From the NCBI GenBank assembly GCA_035048495.1, contig CM068552.1:16306753-16370752 (forward strand): a DNA stretch of 64,000 nucleotides, read 5' to 3'. Numbering within the stretch: position 1 is the stretch's first letter; each line of letters begins with the position of its first letter. Position numbers and translations under genes: made by a program. This stretch comes from Euptelea pleiosperma. Its lineage: Eukaryota > Streptophyta > Magnoliopsida > Ranunculales > Eupteleaceae. Below, piece by piece: positions 52,629 to 64,000 of the stretch. The notes under the pieces are model-generated. The model was not told where the DNA came from and did not search any database. It was given only the letters and a program-made list of their open reading frames with translations.

Positions 52629-53700
52629 ATGAGGTCTTCAAAATATAAAAAACCACATATAAAAGTGATAAAAATGTTCAGATATTGCAAGTTTTAATAT
52701 GGGGAAAAACTCAATTTGAAAATTAAAATATTTAGCGAATCCCTTGAAGCACAACCGAAAGCACATTTTTCCCCTCGTGGAGGGAGTGTCATGGGATCCA
52801 GTCTTGATGGATCTTCTATGCATGTACCGATTTTTGTCACAAAAAGAAACGAAAAGAACGGTAAAAAAAAATTGATTAATCAGTGCTAAGATATTCCAGA
52901 TTACGCTGTGATGATGAATAATCCGGTATATAGTATACGCAACAATAATCAGTGAAAGCAGCCAATCTAATTTTGATAAATTAGATTTTAAAAATGGATA
53001 AGAAGATATACTGCCATGAAAACGCATAATTCTGGTAGAATTAATCTTTGACTTGGCTGACCTGGATATCGGTCTAGATGTCGTTTCCTCGCACCTTGGT
53101 GTACCCCATTTTTCACAGCCACACCAAACTGATTAACTGCAGGTGCACTCTTCTTTGCAATCTTTTATCATAATCTTTTTGGTGAGTGGCTCATAGAGGT
53201 GTAAATGGGTGGGACCAGCCTAATGGTCGTTTAGGCCATGTTGATATGATCCCAAACTAGGCTGTAGTTACAGGCCCTGAAGGTTGAGCCCGGGCTTGAT
53301 TTTAGGACATGAATCGGGTTCGAGTTTTGACAAATGAGGCCCGATCAGCACCTACTAGATGTCCTAACCAGTTGGATCCGACGGTACAACATGTGAGAGA
53401 GACATTGAAAGTTATTTTGGATCCGATTAACAATGCTTGGTAGGCTGGGCTTAAGCCCAATCTTAGATGACTTCGTAGAGTGGGCTTGGGTTGGGCTTGG
53501 AGTTCTCAATAATATTATGGGCTAGGTTTGCATCGAGCTACATTGAGAGAGGGTGAGATGGTAAAACAAATGGGCCCACCCGGAGCAAGGGTATTGAACT
53601 ATTGAAAATTCAGGGTATCCTCAATGTGGGCAATGGAACTATTGACAATTCTTTCATATTCAAATTGCTTTCTTTGACTATGTTTACCACTTCCAAGCTC
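52629..53700. other. Intergenic sequence
   Basis: AT-rich at 52630-53100, no domain seen. 53190-53590 is a GGGCC/GGCTT-rich decayed repeat similar to 4340-4890. Confidence 0.4.
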
Positions 53701-53706
53701 TATTCT

Positions 53707-53900
53707 GGAGATTGACCACATGGATGTTTGACCTACACTTAACAGATCTATGCTCCAAAATCAGCCTGATTGCTGATTTCTAGCGGTTGGAGTTGAGTAC
53801 CCAAAAAAAAAATTGCTCAAATCTAATGGTTAGGATCACCTCATGAAAAGTTTCAAATATCCACTGTGAAATAACCGATCTGGCTGATTTTTTTTTTGGG
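53707..53900. mobile_element. Palindromic MITE, copy 10 (diverged)
   Basis: GACCACATGGATGTTTGACC, CCAAAATCAGCCTGATTGCT, GCTCAAATCTAATGG and the inverse end CTGGCTGATTTTT. Outer ends lost. Confidence 0.55.
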
Positions 53901-54164
53901 AGAAGATATTGGTACCCACTGTTTTACTCTCCATGCCCACTTACTCAGTAAACCCACCTTAAAATTCTCCCATAGCTGTCTACACCCAAGTTTATCTTGA
54001 CACCCATCCGCCATTAGGGAAAAAAACAGAAGAAGAAGAAGAAGAGGCAGTGGTGATGTGCCGCCTCCTTTTTCTTTCTTATTCTGTTTTTAGGGTAGGT
54101 GGTTTGAGCAAAAACAAGGGACACGTTTGTCATTTACTTTTTTTTTGTTAAGTGGGCATACTTA

Positions 54165-54640
54165 GGGCCTGTTTGGTAACGCACCGCGGCGGGCAAATAA
54201 AATATTTGGCAGCCACCCGCCCTTGGCGAATATTTAGCCGGGCCCACATATTTGCCCTCCGCGGCGGGAAAACATTTGATCACCCCCCCCCCCCCCCCCC
54301 CCCCGGTGAAAATATTTTCACGCCGATTATGCCTTGGTGAGTCGGAAAATCACTATTTTCATTAAAAATTAATTTTTTAATATATAAAAAAGATAAAATA
54401 ATTTTTTTTTTATTCTTTGACATAATACGTGGTTCCCACACTGACCCAACCTATTTTTGACTTACTTTGATATGTGGACCCACTCAAATTGAAAGAAAAT
54501 GAAGTAAGCTGAAGTGAGCTAGCTCGTACACGTACCAAACATTGTTAAATATTGCTATGAGCAAATATTTAGCCAAGATAATATTTGCCTGGCTAAATAT
54601 TCGCCGTCGGAACTCTTTTTCTCACATACCAAACAGGCCC
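54165..54640. mobile_element. Tourist-like MITE (TTA duplication)
   Basis: 476 bp with inverted ends GGGCCTGTTTGGTA and TACCAAACAGGCCC, flanked by TTA (54162-54164, 54641-54643). The interior has CCGCGGCGGG and a C-run at about 54281-54304. PIF/Harbinger type by duplication length and sequence. Confidence 0.78.
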
Positions 54641-54925
54641 TTAGTGAAAAGTTCGGTGCCAATATCCCGTCCCTTTTTTGGGTTTGTAGCCTCACCAATG
54701 AGAGGAGGCCAAAAATCCACATAGGCAGTGGTGCCTGAGAGTGTGCCACTTGGCATTTTGGGATGGGCAAACATAGATACGAGCAATTTAGACATTAAAA
54801 ATACACGACACGACCTGGACAATGGAGCTATCCTCAAACAAACAAAAAAAAAACGTGGCCTAATCATAAGAGTCCGCCATTGCTCAATGACGTGTTGAGC
54901 AGAAAATGATTAACCTCGTCTGTAT

Positions 54926-55175
54926 GAGCCACGTAGCACTCTTCGGGACCACTAATCGTATGTCTGGCCCATCCCTAGGTGGACCCACAGACCAAATTCA
55001 GCCCGAGTGATGATTTCTAGCCATTGAGTTATCTTTTTGTGGGTTGGTTTTTAGCTTAAAATTATTTGGGGTACTCAGATCAAACGGCTAAGAATCACCA
55101 ATCAGGCTGATAATTGGAATATAGGTCCACCTAGAGATGAGCCAAATATCCACAAAAATTTCCATGTGACTCGTA
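54926..55175. mobile_element. Palindromic MITE, copy 11
   Basis: GAGCCACGTAGCACTCTTCG, GGCCCATCCCTAGGTGGACC, CAATCAGGCTGATAATTGGA and the inverse GGTCCACCTAGAGATGAGCC. Divergent middle. Confidence 0.6.
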
Positions 55176-55247
55176 CAAACGTCATCGAGCATTTTTTGCA
55201 CAACATGTCGAGCAAAAGTGGACTCACCCAAAGGAGAATATATGCTG

Positions 55248-55565
55248 TCCCCTCCTAAAAATGCCACGCGGAGCACCCTTTATGGCCCACTGACCTTATG
55301 GATGTTACTTTGTTCCACCTATTGGTGGACCTATATACCAAAACTCAGTTTGATCAATATTTTTTAACAGTTATATATAGTATTCAAAAAAAAAAAATGC
55401 TCAAATCCAACGGCCATAAAATCTCTATATTAAAATTCTAGTTTCAACAGATATAAATCACTAATTAAACTGATTTTTTAATGTATAGATTAATCATGCG
55501 GTGGATCAAACATCCATAAGGTCAGTGGGCCTTAAAAGTGCTCCACGTGGCATTTGGGAGGGGAT
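55248..55565. mobile_element. Palindromic MITE, copy 12, beside the start of gene 2
   Basis: Arms CCCCTCCTAAAAATGCCACG and, inverted, CCACGTGGCATTTGGGAGGG. Then GGCCCACTGACCTTATGGAT pairs with ATCCATAAGGTCAGTGGGCC. Different outer ends from copies 2-7, so a subfamily. It ends about 220 bp before the ATG of gene 2. Confidence 0.68.
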
Positions 55566-55782
55566 TTCAAACTCGGCTTCAATCTATCAGATGGAAGGTC
55601 TAGATTGATTACGTCAGCCCCACCACGTGTAAGGAAAATCCTGCTACAGCAAAAAGTTCTGGGGTGTAGCTCCAGGCTCTATCTTCTCATTTCTTACTCC
55701 CGTCGAAGTTACAGTTTTATTGAAGTTCGATCAAACACTCCCAACACCCAAATTACTGCAAAATCCAACGATCGAATCCACG

Positions 55783-55898
55783 ATGGACGACTCCTCAAAT
55801 CTGACCACTCTTCCCGAGGAAGAGGAGGAGAACTCAGAAGAACAAACCCAAAGCCATGCTTCTGCTTTCTCTTCGATCCCCAGTCGCCCGCCAACTCA
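55783..55898 (+). CDS. First coding exon of an unrecognised gene (5' partial model)
   Basis: ATG at 55783 opens 38 codons plus two bases, MDDSSNLTTLPEEEEENSEE and on, ending SRPPTQ at a good donor, GTAAGG (55899). The peptide is acidic and Ser/Pro rich, so it is probably a disordered N-terminus. The codons read cleanly and the leader (about 55640-55782) is C/A rich like plant 5' UTRs, with a CCACGTG G-box at about 55621. I could not find later exons, because the intron side is filled with transposons and probably continues past the window. Function unknown. Confidence 0.5.
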
Positions 55899-56193
55899 GT
55901 AAGGAGCTCTCCATTCCCATCCATTTCCATTTGCGCGTGATTTCAATGGTGTTTGTTTATGATTGTGCTTCTTGTTTTCCCTCTCTAACGATGATAAGAA
56001 CATTAGCTAGAGGAAAATCGAATTCACTAACCCTAGGATGGATCGAAACTGTGAAAGAGAACAGCTGGTTGATCAGTTTTAGAAATTTTATACAACTTTG
56101 GAGTCTTTGGTTTGGTTAATCTTTTATGGTCCTCCTCCGCTGATCCGATCACATAAATAAGAACAATTTTCACTTATGCGTCTTCTTTGTTTC

Positions 56194-56582
56194 TGTTACG
56201 ATCCCACATTGGTGTACACGTGGCTAATTAATGTGGATCGTATGACCATTAGGGTAGTTTATTATTTAGGGTAATTTCTTATTTTAATTACATTCCAAAT
56301 TTGGTAAGATCACACGTTTAGTAAGAGTTTATGTTTGTTAGGTTTTCTTTTTTAGATTCTCTTATTTTGGAAGTTGTAGGAGATACTGATATCCAAGATT
56401 TAATTGTTATTTCGAGAATATCTTAGGAAGGTTATAATAGGATGTAAAACCTTTGAGAATAATCAATCAATGAAGAAGAGAAACCGTTAAAGCACGAAAG
56501 TGTTAGAGCGTGACTCCCTCTAAGAGTCGTAATAGAGCGTGACTCCCTCCAAGAGTCGAAGATAGGAACTGGCTTCCTATCA
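56194..56582. mobile_element. Solo LTR in the first intron of gene 2
   Basis: 389 bp, TGTTACGATCCCAC to GGCTTCCTATCA, flanked by GTTTC on both sides (56189-56193, 56583-56587). It contains the short repeat AGAGCGTGACTCCCTC twice (56508-56560). No internal domain, hence solo LTR. Confidence 0.8.
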
Positions 56583-56976
56583 GTTTCATGTGCAATGTGA
56601 TCTTCTTCTCACTTTATTTTTGTAGTATCCCTATGTATTTTATTTTACCTTAAGATGTGATATGTATCGATATTTAATACCATGCATCCAAGGATTTAAA
56701 TTTGGGGTCGAAACCGAAATTTAACTGAATTTTTGAGCGGAATTTTGATATTTTGGTCAAAATTTTAGAGAAATTCCACACGTGATAATGGAATTAGAGT
56801 TAAAATAATAGAAAATTTGTTGAAATGGTGAGTAATTTAAATGGAAGATTACTCTTTTCTACCATATTGTTAGTCATAAAATACGTGGTATAAAAAAATT
56901 AGTCATAAAATACTAAGTTTATAAGGGTATTATGGGAATTTTAAAATAATGTAAATATCAATTTGTAGTTAAATAA

Positions 56977-58205
56977 CTAACTACAAAGGACTTAAGATTG
57001 ATGAACCGCGCCCTATTAGGGAAATGGGTATGGCGTTTCGCTAAGGAGGTAGAGAGTCTTTGGAGGCAGGTCATTGTGGCTAGACATGGGTGCGAGCCTC
57101 TTGAGTGGTTCAGTGAGGTGGTCAAATCATCCTATGGCTGTGGGGTTTGGGAAGGGATCCTCAAAGTATCCTCCTATTTCTACACAGGTATCCATTTCAG
57201 AGTGGGAACTGGCAATAGGGTCCGTTTTTGGTGTGATGTTTGGTGTGGCGACAAGGCCCTCAGGGAGGATTTCTCCAACCTCTTTGCTCTTTCTTCCAAA
57301 AAACATGACTATTCATCGCTTTCTAGTGGGGGATGGGAGTGCCCAATCTTGGGATTTTGGTTTCAGACGCAACTTGAACGACTGGGAGATTCCTGATATG
57401 GCGGCCTTGATTCTCAGATTGGAAGGGCCCATGTTGGATACTTCCTGTGTGGATGACATCAGGTGGTCCGGAAGGACATATGGGCAATTTTCTGTTCGTT
57501 CTTTCTACAAGTTGTTGGATAGGCTCTAGAGTTTGAACTCAACGCCTTCACATTCTGCTTGGAGGATTGCTTATCCAAATAATAGAGTGTGGGGTTCTAG
57601 AGTGCCTTCAAAAGCTGCGTTCTTTGTCTGGTGTGCATCCTTAGAGAAGATCCTCACTGCGGATAACCTCATCAAAAGAAAGTGGGTGATGGCTAGTTAT
57701 TGCTATATGTGCAAGGAAGCAGGGGAGACCGTTAACCACCTTCTATTGCACTGCAAGACGGCTTGGGAGATTTGGAGCTTCTTCTTTGCCTCTTTCGGGA
57801 CTTGTTGGGTTATTTCGGAATCAATGTTAGATATGATCCGTAGCTGGACTAGTAGTTGCTTTCCCTCCGCAGACTTTGGAGCCTTCTCCCCTTTGTGATC
57901 TGGTGGGGCATTTGGAAAGAGAGGAACAAAAGGGTGTTTGAGGGGAAGGAGGCATCCTCTTTTGACATTGTCCTTTCCATCAAGGCACTTCTATTCCTAT
58001 GGTCCAAGCTATTTGAGGAGTGCAGAGGTCCATCTTTCGAAGACTTGGTGTCCAGATGGGATTGTATTATGTCTAAGGGCTCTTAGTTTTTTACTTTGTC
58101 TTTGCTTCTCTTTGTATCCTTGCTTTTTAGAGGTGGTCCTCTTGACCCCTCCCTTTTGGTTTGTATTCTTCTTTTTTTAATGAATCCCACCTTATTAAAA
58201 AAAAA
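56977..58205 (+). mobile_element. 5'-truncated LINE with poly(A) tail and 13-bp duplication
   Basis: Perfect 13-bp target duplication TGTAGTTAAATAA (56964-56976, 58206-58218) and an A-run at the 3' end (58197-58205). Encodes the C-terminal part of L1-type ORF2: LLGKWVWRFAKEVESLWRQV, HFRVGTGNRVRFWCDVWCGD, then VWGSRVPSKAAFFVWCASLE and the zinc-binding CYMCKEAGETVNHLLLHC, ending WWGIWKERNKRVFEGKE. A frameshift near 57370 and stops at 57528 and 57896. Truncated during target-primed insertion, never functional here. Confidence 0.9.
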
Positions 58206-58385
58206 TGTAGTTAAATAAAAAATAGTAAATGGATATTAAGGGAAAGATCACGGTGAGAGCTTTACATTGAATCATTTTCATTGCAAATTAACTTATGGAT
58301 TAGTGAGTTGGCTGTCTCTCTAATATTGAAAAGTTGTTTATAGTCCTTTTTGTGCATTGGGTACATACGACGAAGACCAACAATT

Positions 58386-58655
58386 ACACCAATGATGAGT
58401 GCTTTGGTACAAGTTGAATGCCATAAAAGGTAGAGAGGAGGGCCAAAAATGACATTGAGCGAGGTAGTAAGAAAGAATTTGAAGCACGTGCCTTAACAGA
58501 AGATACCCAAAGGAGTACATAGAACAGAGGTTGAGAGAAAAGTTGATCTATTGAATGGCGTCTTCGGTGTGAGTATGTTAGGGAAAATGACTCATTCATC
58601 ATACCCAATAGTCGAGTGGCAAAATAAGATTCATTATGCCGACCTCAGATGTTGG
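58386..58655 (+). pseudogene. RTE-type LINE 3' fragment, interrupted
   Basis: LVQVECHKR, GGPKMTLSEVVRKNLKHVP, then about 110 bp of foreign sequence, then VEWQNKIHYADLRC: the same C-terminus as at 8640-8765. The copia C LTR begins just after it. Confidence 0.55.
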
Positions 58656-58663
58656 GTAAGGTG

Positions 58664-60157
58664 TGTTGTTAATAAGAGTGCGATCAATAGCAAATAGATC
58701 TAAGAGATTAGAGTTAGAAGAGATTAGAGAGGAGAGAGATTGGGGAAAGAGGGAATCGTGTAGAGCTTGGAGAGAGCCTACACGATCTCACATTTTATAT
58801 TAATAAAGTGGTAAAACCCACTAATTATACTTAGGTCCCTGTACAATATAAATATTGCAACTAGGTCCCTGATAACACTCCTCAAGCTGGTGCGAAGATA
58901 TCCATCATGCCAAGCTTGGATAAAAGATGATCAAGGATCCCTTTAGTGACCCCCATTGTTAACACATCCGCAACTTGCTCTGTAGTGTTGACATAGGGTG
59001 TACAAATAAGATCCTGGCCGAGTTTTTCTTTGATGAAATGATGATCCACTTCAATGTGCTTTGCTTCGTCCTGTCGTGCTGCACTGGATTGTGAGAGATA
59101 CTGATAGCCGCCTTATTGTCACAATACAACTGCATAGGGCCCTTGACAGGATACCTAAGCTCGCTGAGCATAGTCTTCAACCATAACTGCTCACATACTC
59201 CATGAGCCATAGATCGGTATTCTGCTTCAGTGCTGGAGTGGGCTACAACTAGTTGTTTCTTACTGTGCCAAGAAACCAGATTACCCCCAACATAGGTACA
59301 ATATCCGGATGTGGAGCGCCTGTCAGTAACGGATCATGCCCAATCAGCATCGATATAGGCTTCAACCCGCAAGTGCCCATTCTTTTCGAACAATATGCCC
59401 TTTCCCGGTGAACCTTTGAGGTAGCGAAGAACTCTGTAGGCTGCCTCAAGGTGTGGGGAGCAAGATGCATGCATGAACTGGCTGATGACGCTTACAGCAT
59501 ATGTAATGTCAGGTCGCGTCAACGAGAGATATATAAGGCGTCCAACCAGTCTTTGGAAATGGCCTGTATCTGTAACTGGATCCTCATCTTTGGGATTTAG
59601 TCAATGTTGTTGTTCAATCGGAGTATCTGTTGGCTTCGCTCCCAGTTTCCTGACTCTTGAATCAGATCCAGAACATATTTCCTCTGTGAGATGAACACAC
59701 CCTGCTGTGACCTTGCCACTTCTATACCCAGAAAATATCGAAGGCTGCCCAGATCCTTGATTTCAAACTCTGTCCTTATGTCTTTAGTCGGCACACCTCA
59801 TCTTGGTCATCTCCTGTGATCACAATGTCATCCACATACACTATAAGGGCAGTGATTCGTCCTGTACTCCTTTTAATGAACAGTGTATGGTCAGCTTGAC
59901 TCTGAGAATAGCCAATCTTTTTCACAGCAGAATTGAATCTCTCAAACCATGCTCTAGGCGACTGCTTAAGTCCATACAAGGCTTTCTTCAGTCCGCACAC
60001 AAGATCCTTGTCCTTGGTCAAGCTGTATCCGGGAGGACATGTCATATACACCTCTTCCTCTAGATCTCCATGGAAAAAGGCGTTCTTGACATCCAACTGG
60101 TGTAGAGGCCATCCCAGATTGCTGCAAGAGACAACAAAACTCGAATAGAGTTCATCT
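58664..60157 (-). mobile_element. Copia C, 5'-truncated, 3' LTR retained
   Basis: 3' LTR 58664-58878 (TGTTGTTAATAAG to CTGATAACA), purine tract CTTGAGGAG, then RNase H (59522-58959: ITYAVSVISQFMHASCSPHL, YCDNKAAISISHNPVQHDRT) and RT (60096-59597: LEEEVYMTCPPGYSLTKDKD, LIVYVDDIVITGDDQDEVCR with YVDD, LGSLRYFLGIEVARSQQGVF). Several frameshifts. Sequence upstream of the RT middle is missing from about 60157. Confidence 0.85.
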
Positions 60158-60282
60158 TGATAACAAGGTGTTCAATAATGATGACTCTTTACCAAATAGC
60201 TATCTATTTAATATAACCAATGATTTCAACCCGTAAACGTGATTAGTTGAAATAAAGGGAAATTCGACCGGAGGGATGGTGT

Positions 60283-60860
60283 TGAGATAACTAAAGGTGA
60301 TGAGTATGTCTTTGTTAGGAAATGGCTATGGAGAGGAGAGCATCATTTTGAGAAGGTATGGAGTACAAACGTAGGGTAAGATAGTTGGGAGGTAAGATTT
60401 ATCTATTAGTTGAGTCTTTGAAAAGGGATTGGTTTTCTTATGTCATAAGGAGTTTCCCAAGGGTACTAGATTTAAGGTAGGAATGGCGATTGAATAGGGG
60501 GTGGGAGGATGCCTGGCTTGGTAAAGTTAAATGGAGTGGAGTGTTTCTCCTTTAGCCATTTGAAGAGTATCCTTATGAGGGAAGTATTTGGGAGGGTTAA
60601 TGAGAGATGGCATGGGACCTATATTTTGGCGGAGTTTAAAGGGAAAAGGAGCTGATGCGTATAGAGCTTCTTAGGTGGCTTGAGTGAGTTTATTTGGCTT
60701 AAGATTGAGGACTTAGTATTTGGTAATAGGTTTTAAGGGGAGGTTCTTGCTAAGGTCTTTTTTTTATCGCCATTTGGTAGAGGAAGGCATAATTTTTTTT
60801 GTTGGTTTTGGAGGTTTTAGGACAACTTATTTCCTCAAAAGGTAGAAGTCTTTACGTGGA
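60283..60860 (+). pseudogene. Decayed LINE fragment
   Basis: Frames give LLGKWLWRGEHHFEKVWS, GTRFKVGNGD and WEDAWLGK-like pieces, the post-RT region of L1-type LINEs. Multiple stops. Possibly continued at 62460-62760 beyond the foldback element. Confidence 0.4.
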
Positions 60861-60866
60861 CAATAA

Positions 60867-62438
60867 AGGTTTGTTTGGTTACCAGACATGGATTTGGAAT
60901 TAGAAATTGAATTCCAGAACTTTGTGATTTCAAGAATTAAAATTTCTCATGTTTGGTTGTACCATGTAAATTGCTTGGAATTCTAAATGAATTCCAATTT
61001 AAGTGTTTGGATATCTGCAAGAATTGGAGTTTCCTATCTAACTAATCTTGTAATTAGTAACTCTATACAAGAGAAATATCTTATCATACATGCAAATAAT
61101 TTGTTGAACACTTACAATGAATATAGACAAAAGGTCGTCTCAGTATGTATGAGACGTCATTAGTATCATGATTCGAATTCTATACTCTTTCTTGATTTAA
61201 AAATAAGAATATTATACAATTATTTATATAATATAAATATTTTTAGTATATTTGTGTATGTATTTTATTTTAATGAAATATAAAATATTTAGATTTTGTC
61301 TTTTTATGAAATTATCTCTTTTAATAAATTTTAATGAACTTTTTAAAGAATATATAATTTATTTTATTTTTTGCATTCTTTATAAATTTTATAGCATTTT
61401 TATGATTTTTATTAATTTCATAATAATTTTTTTGGAAAATTTCATAGAAGAAAATAAATTTTAATGTATTTGCAAAAACAAAATAAATTTCTGACATTTG
61501 CGAAAAAAGGCTGACAGACGCCCTTTAAAAGGGCGTTTTCCCAAAACTTCTGTCTTAGTACGAGCCACATGTCACACTCTTAGTGGACGTTGACTGTATG
61601 GATGTTTGGCCAGTCCCTAGGTGGACCTGCAAACCGAAAATCAGCCTGATTAGTAATTTACAACCTTTGGATCTTTGCACTCAAATAATGCTCGAATTCC
61701 TACGGTTAAAATCAGCCCATGAAAATAACTTCAATCCAACGCTTATAAATCACTGATGATGTTTATTTTTGGTGTGTAGGTCCACCTAGTGAGTGGCCAA
61801 ACATCCATATGGTCAGCGCCCATTAAGAGTGTGCCACGTGGCTCATATTGTGACACAAGTTTTATGCCTCTATGGTCAAACGCCCTTTTAAATGGCGTCT
61901 GTGAGGTACAGATGCCCTTTAAAAGGATGTTAGTCAGCCTGTTTTAGCAGGCGCAGTTGTCAGGCCTTAAATTTTGTCAGACAGAAACGCAAAGGGCGTT
62001 TAGTTACTTTTTTTGCAAATTTCAGAAACTTGTTTTTGTTTTTGCAAATATATTTAAATTTATTTTCTTTTATGAAATTTTCCGTAATTTTTTTTATTAT
62101 TAATTTATAGTAATTTTGTTGAATTTTTATGACTAATATTTTTAAACAACATTTTAACATTGCGAACATCTCATTTCACATCACTAGGTTTCGGGTTGTA
62201 TCAGTCGATCCGGATCGAGATAATTTGAACTTTGGGTATTGCTCGATAAAATGTTTAATTCGGAAACGAGATTCTAGGAATTAGAAGTTTCTCCTCCTCC
62301 CTAAAACTTCTAATTCTGGGAAAACAAAGGATTTGGAAATACATTTCCTAGAAATGGGTCCTCCCAAACACATTGATTTGTAATTCCAAGAATCACAATT
62401 CCAAATCCTGTCTCAATTCCAGGTAACCAAACATACCT
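60867..62438. mobile_element. Large foldback element containing a MITE copy
   Basis: Ends AGGTTTGTTTGGTTACC and GGTAACCAAACATACCT are inverted. Further inward, AAAATTTCATAGAAGAAAAT at about 61435 pairs with ATTTTCTTTTATGAAATTTT at about 62060, and the AAAGGGCGTTT blocks pair. Total 1.57 kb. MITE copy 13 lies at its centre. No transposase. Confidence 0.6.
61540..61868. mobile_element. Palindromic MITE, copy 13, nested in the foldback
   Basis: AAAACTTCTGTCTTAG, GAGCCACATGTCACACTCTT, TATGGATGTTTGGCCAGTCC, AAATCAGCCTGATTAGTAAT, and the inverse right arm ending GTGCCACGTGGCTC and AAGTTTTA. Close to the copy 6/7 consensus. Confidence 0.7.
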
Positions 62439-63429
62439 TACCCTAACTCTAAATTAGATTTTAGCTGTTGGTCATTTTATTCGTAGATGACTTTTAATTT
62501 AGTAGGCTAAGAGTTTCGATCATCCCTCTATCCATTTTAAGGTGATTTGGGGGATTTAGAAGGTCCTTCTATCTTTGTTTGGTATTTTTTTAGTGGCCCC
62601 AACTAAAATGGTGGAGTTCATAGAATGGTGCTTCAATCCCTTTTGGGGAGAGGGGAAGAATCTTGTGGAGAGTGCATTCTTGTGTTTTGTCGTCCGGAAA
62701 GGATAAATATTTGCCTTTTTTTTGAGAACCTTTAGTTAATGTTTTGATTAATTTTAGGTTTTATTTTTAATAGATTGGTGTTTTTTGTCCTTGAACTCAT
62801 AATTTTAACATGTGACGATCACATATGGATGCTACTAAGATTAGTGATGTCTGACAACTGGAATTGATTAGGGGTATGAGTTAGAGATTTCTAGGGTTTA
62901 CTTTTATAGACTGGTTATGAACAAATAATGGACTGATATGGTTCAAAATTCTGGGTTTAGGGCTGATAGAAATCTTTATGGAGTTTGTATTTATGTAGGG
63001 TCTAGCATTAGGGTTGAGGATAGAATGGATTATCACAGGTTAGTGTTTTATAGGATTGATTAAAGGGGTTGGTTTTTATGGCTGAGAAGATGGAAGGATT
63101 AAAAGAAATAGAAACTTAAGTTTGAAATTCTGTAGATAAATAAAGATAATGAATAGAAAGAGTAAGTGGAGTCTCACCACTTAGGTTCCATTAGTATGGA
63201 GTCACACCACCAAAGAATAGAAGAGTCACATCCCTAAAAAATGAAGAACAACAATCAAATAATTTCTTCTCATATCTCCTAAAATAAAGAGGTTACAAGT
63301 ATTTATAAAGGTATAGGACTAGCAAATCAATTTTTATTTTAATAAACGCTCAAATCACCTCTTGTTACCACTCAAAATCATTCTAATCAGGCTAAGAGGA
63401 AAAGTTTATAAACACGACAATAATATTTA
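62439..63429. other. Sequence with no recognised gene
   Basis: AT-rich, stop-rich in all frames. Possible LINE debris at 62580-62700 (FLVAPTKMVEFIEWCFNPFW). Nothing else supported. Confidence 0.35.
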
Positions 63430-63600
63430 TGATGCTTTTATGGAGCAAAATGTTGGGCAATTAGGAATCAAAATACACATAAAATGGGTATTAGCTGAGA
63501 TGAGAATGTTGAGGTGGATGAGAGTTAAGACTACAAAAAAACAAAATAAGTAATGAGCACATATTGGGGAATCCAGGGGTGTGTCCAATAGGAGATGTAA
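63430..63600 (+). pseudogene. RTE-type LINE fragment
   Basis: FMEQNVGQLGIKIHIKWVLA, EMRMLRWMRVKTTKKQNK: the block just before the C-terminus of plant RTE reverse transcriptases. Damaged by stops. A C/CA-rich low-complexity tract follows at 63620-63660. Confidence 0.5.
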
Positions 63601-63669
63601 TACAAATCTCTTTTTACCGACCCCCCACCCACCCACACCCACACCAACACACACACAAGGCCCCACCAT

Positions 63670-64000
63670 GCCTATGGGCTTTTGATCTAGTACTTTGTTG
63701 TAATTGAAGAATTTTCCATTGTTGATCCAATAATGTTGGACCCTCTAAGCGAATCCCTATACTTTCAGCTCAACATACAGAGAACAATCATAAAACGGAA
63801 TGGTCTTCGCTCGAAAGATCACTACCATCATGGTTCTTTAGGATTTAATGATGTTCGGGTTAAGTTTTCTACATGCGTACATAAATTCTTGTTCTCTTCA
63901 TCGTATGGATCCCTCGGGTTTTCTACTACAATTTCCACATCATCTTAATTGCCAAAGTCATGATTGATCACTGCAGCTTCAGTTGTTGTAATACCACTTA
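63670..64000. other. Window end, unassigned
   Basis: An open frame of 71 codons at 63733-63948 resembles nothing I know; an intron of gene 2 or repeat debris. Confidence 0.25.

Noticed and set aside
55554..55940. 128-codon frame across the start of gene 2
   Set aside because: Runs through the MITE end, the 5' leader and a splice donor. The frame from ATG 55783 fits exon structure better.

Overview
This is nuclear DNA of a flowering plant. The evidence is a 19-exon spliced gene, plant-type retrotransposons primed by initiator tRNA-Met, non-LTR elements with poly(A) or GAT tails, and many small inverted-repeat transposons. The very long, transposon-filled introns would suit a magnoliid or another TE-rich dicot lineage, but species placement is a guess.

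The main gene is a complete non-lysosomal glucosylceramidase (GBA2-like, glycoside hydrolase family 116) on the + strand. Its coding exons run from 9707 to 51386. I could join 19 exons with consensus splice sites into one open frame of 2844 nt (947 codons plus stop), so the gene appears intact even though its introns hold most of the window's transposons. A candidate non-coding first exon sits at about 7359-7409. A second gene starts near the right end: a first coding exon at 55783-55898 (+), product not recognised, continuing beyond what I can follow.

Layout. 1-7350: upstream region packed with repeats: 165-bp direct repeats, AACGG-rich palindromes, and many copies of a palindromic MITE family with 9-bp target duplications. 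7350-13554: putative 5' UTR exon, LINE fragments, coding exons 1-4. 13555-31994: intron 4 (18.4 kb), a nested stack made of a LINE remnant, a 5.7-kb Ty3/gypsy element (16933-22633), a second LINE split by a Ty1/copia element (about 24763-31708), which is itself split by a 2.1-kb solo LTR (26427-28530), plus a MULE-like insert. 31995-32094: exon 5. 32095-39816: intron 5 with the youngest-looking element, a 5.3-kb copia (33943-39228). 39817-51386: exons 6-19 with smaller repeats in the introns. 51387-55560: foldback and Tourist-like elements. 55783 to the end: start of gene 2, a solo LTR, a 5'-truncated LINE with a 13-bp target duplication, a truncated copia, a large foldback element and LINE debris.

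All of the large retroelements with recognisable genes are broken. The most unusual signal is the palindromic MULE-like MITE family. It occurs about thirteen times and carries a G-box-like CCACGTGG in its arms. It lies next to the likely promoters of both genes.
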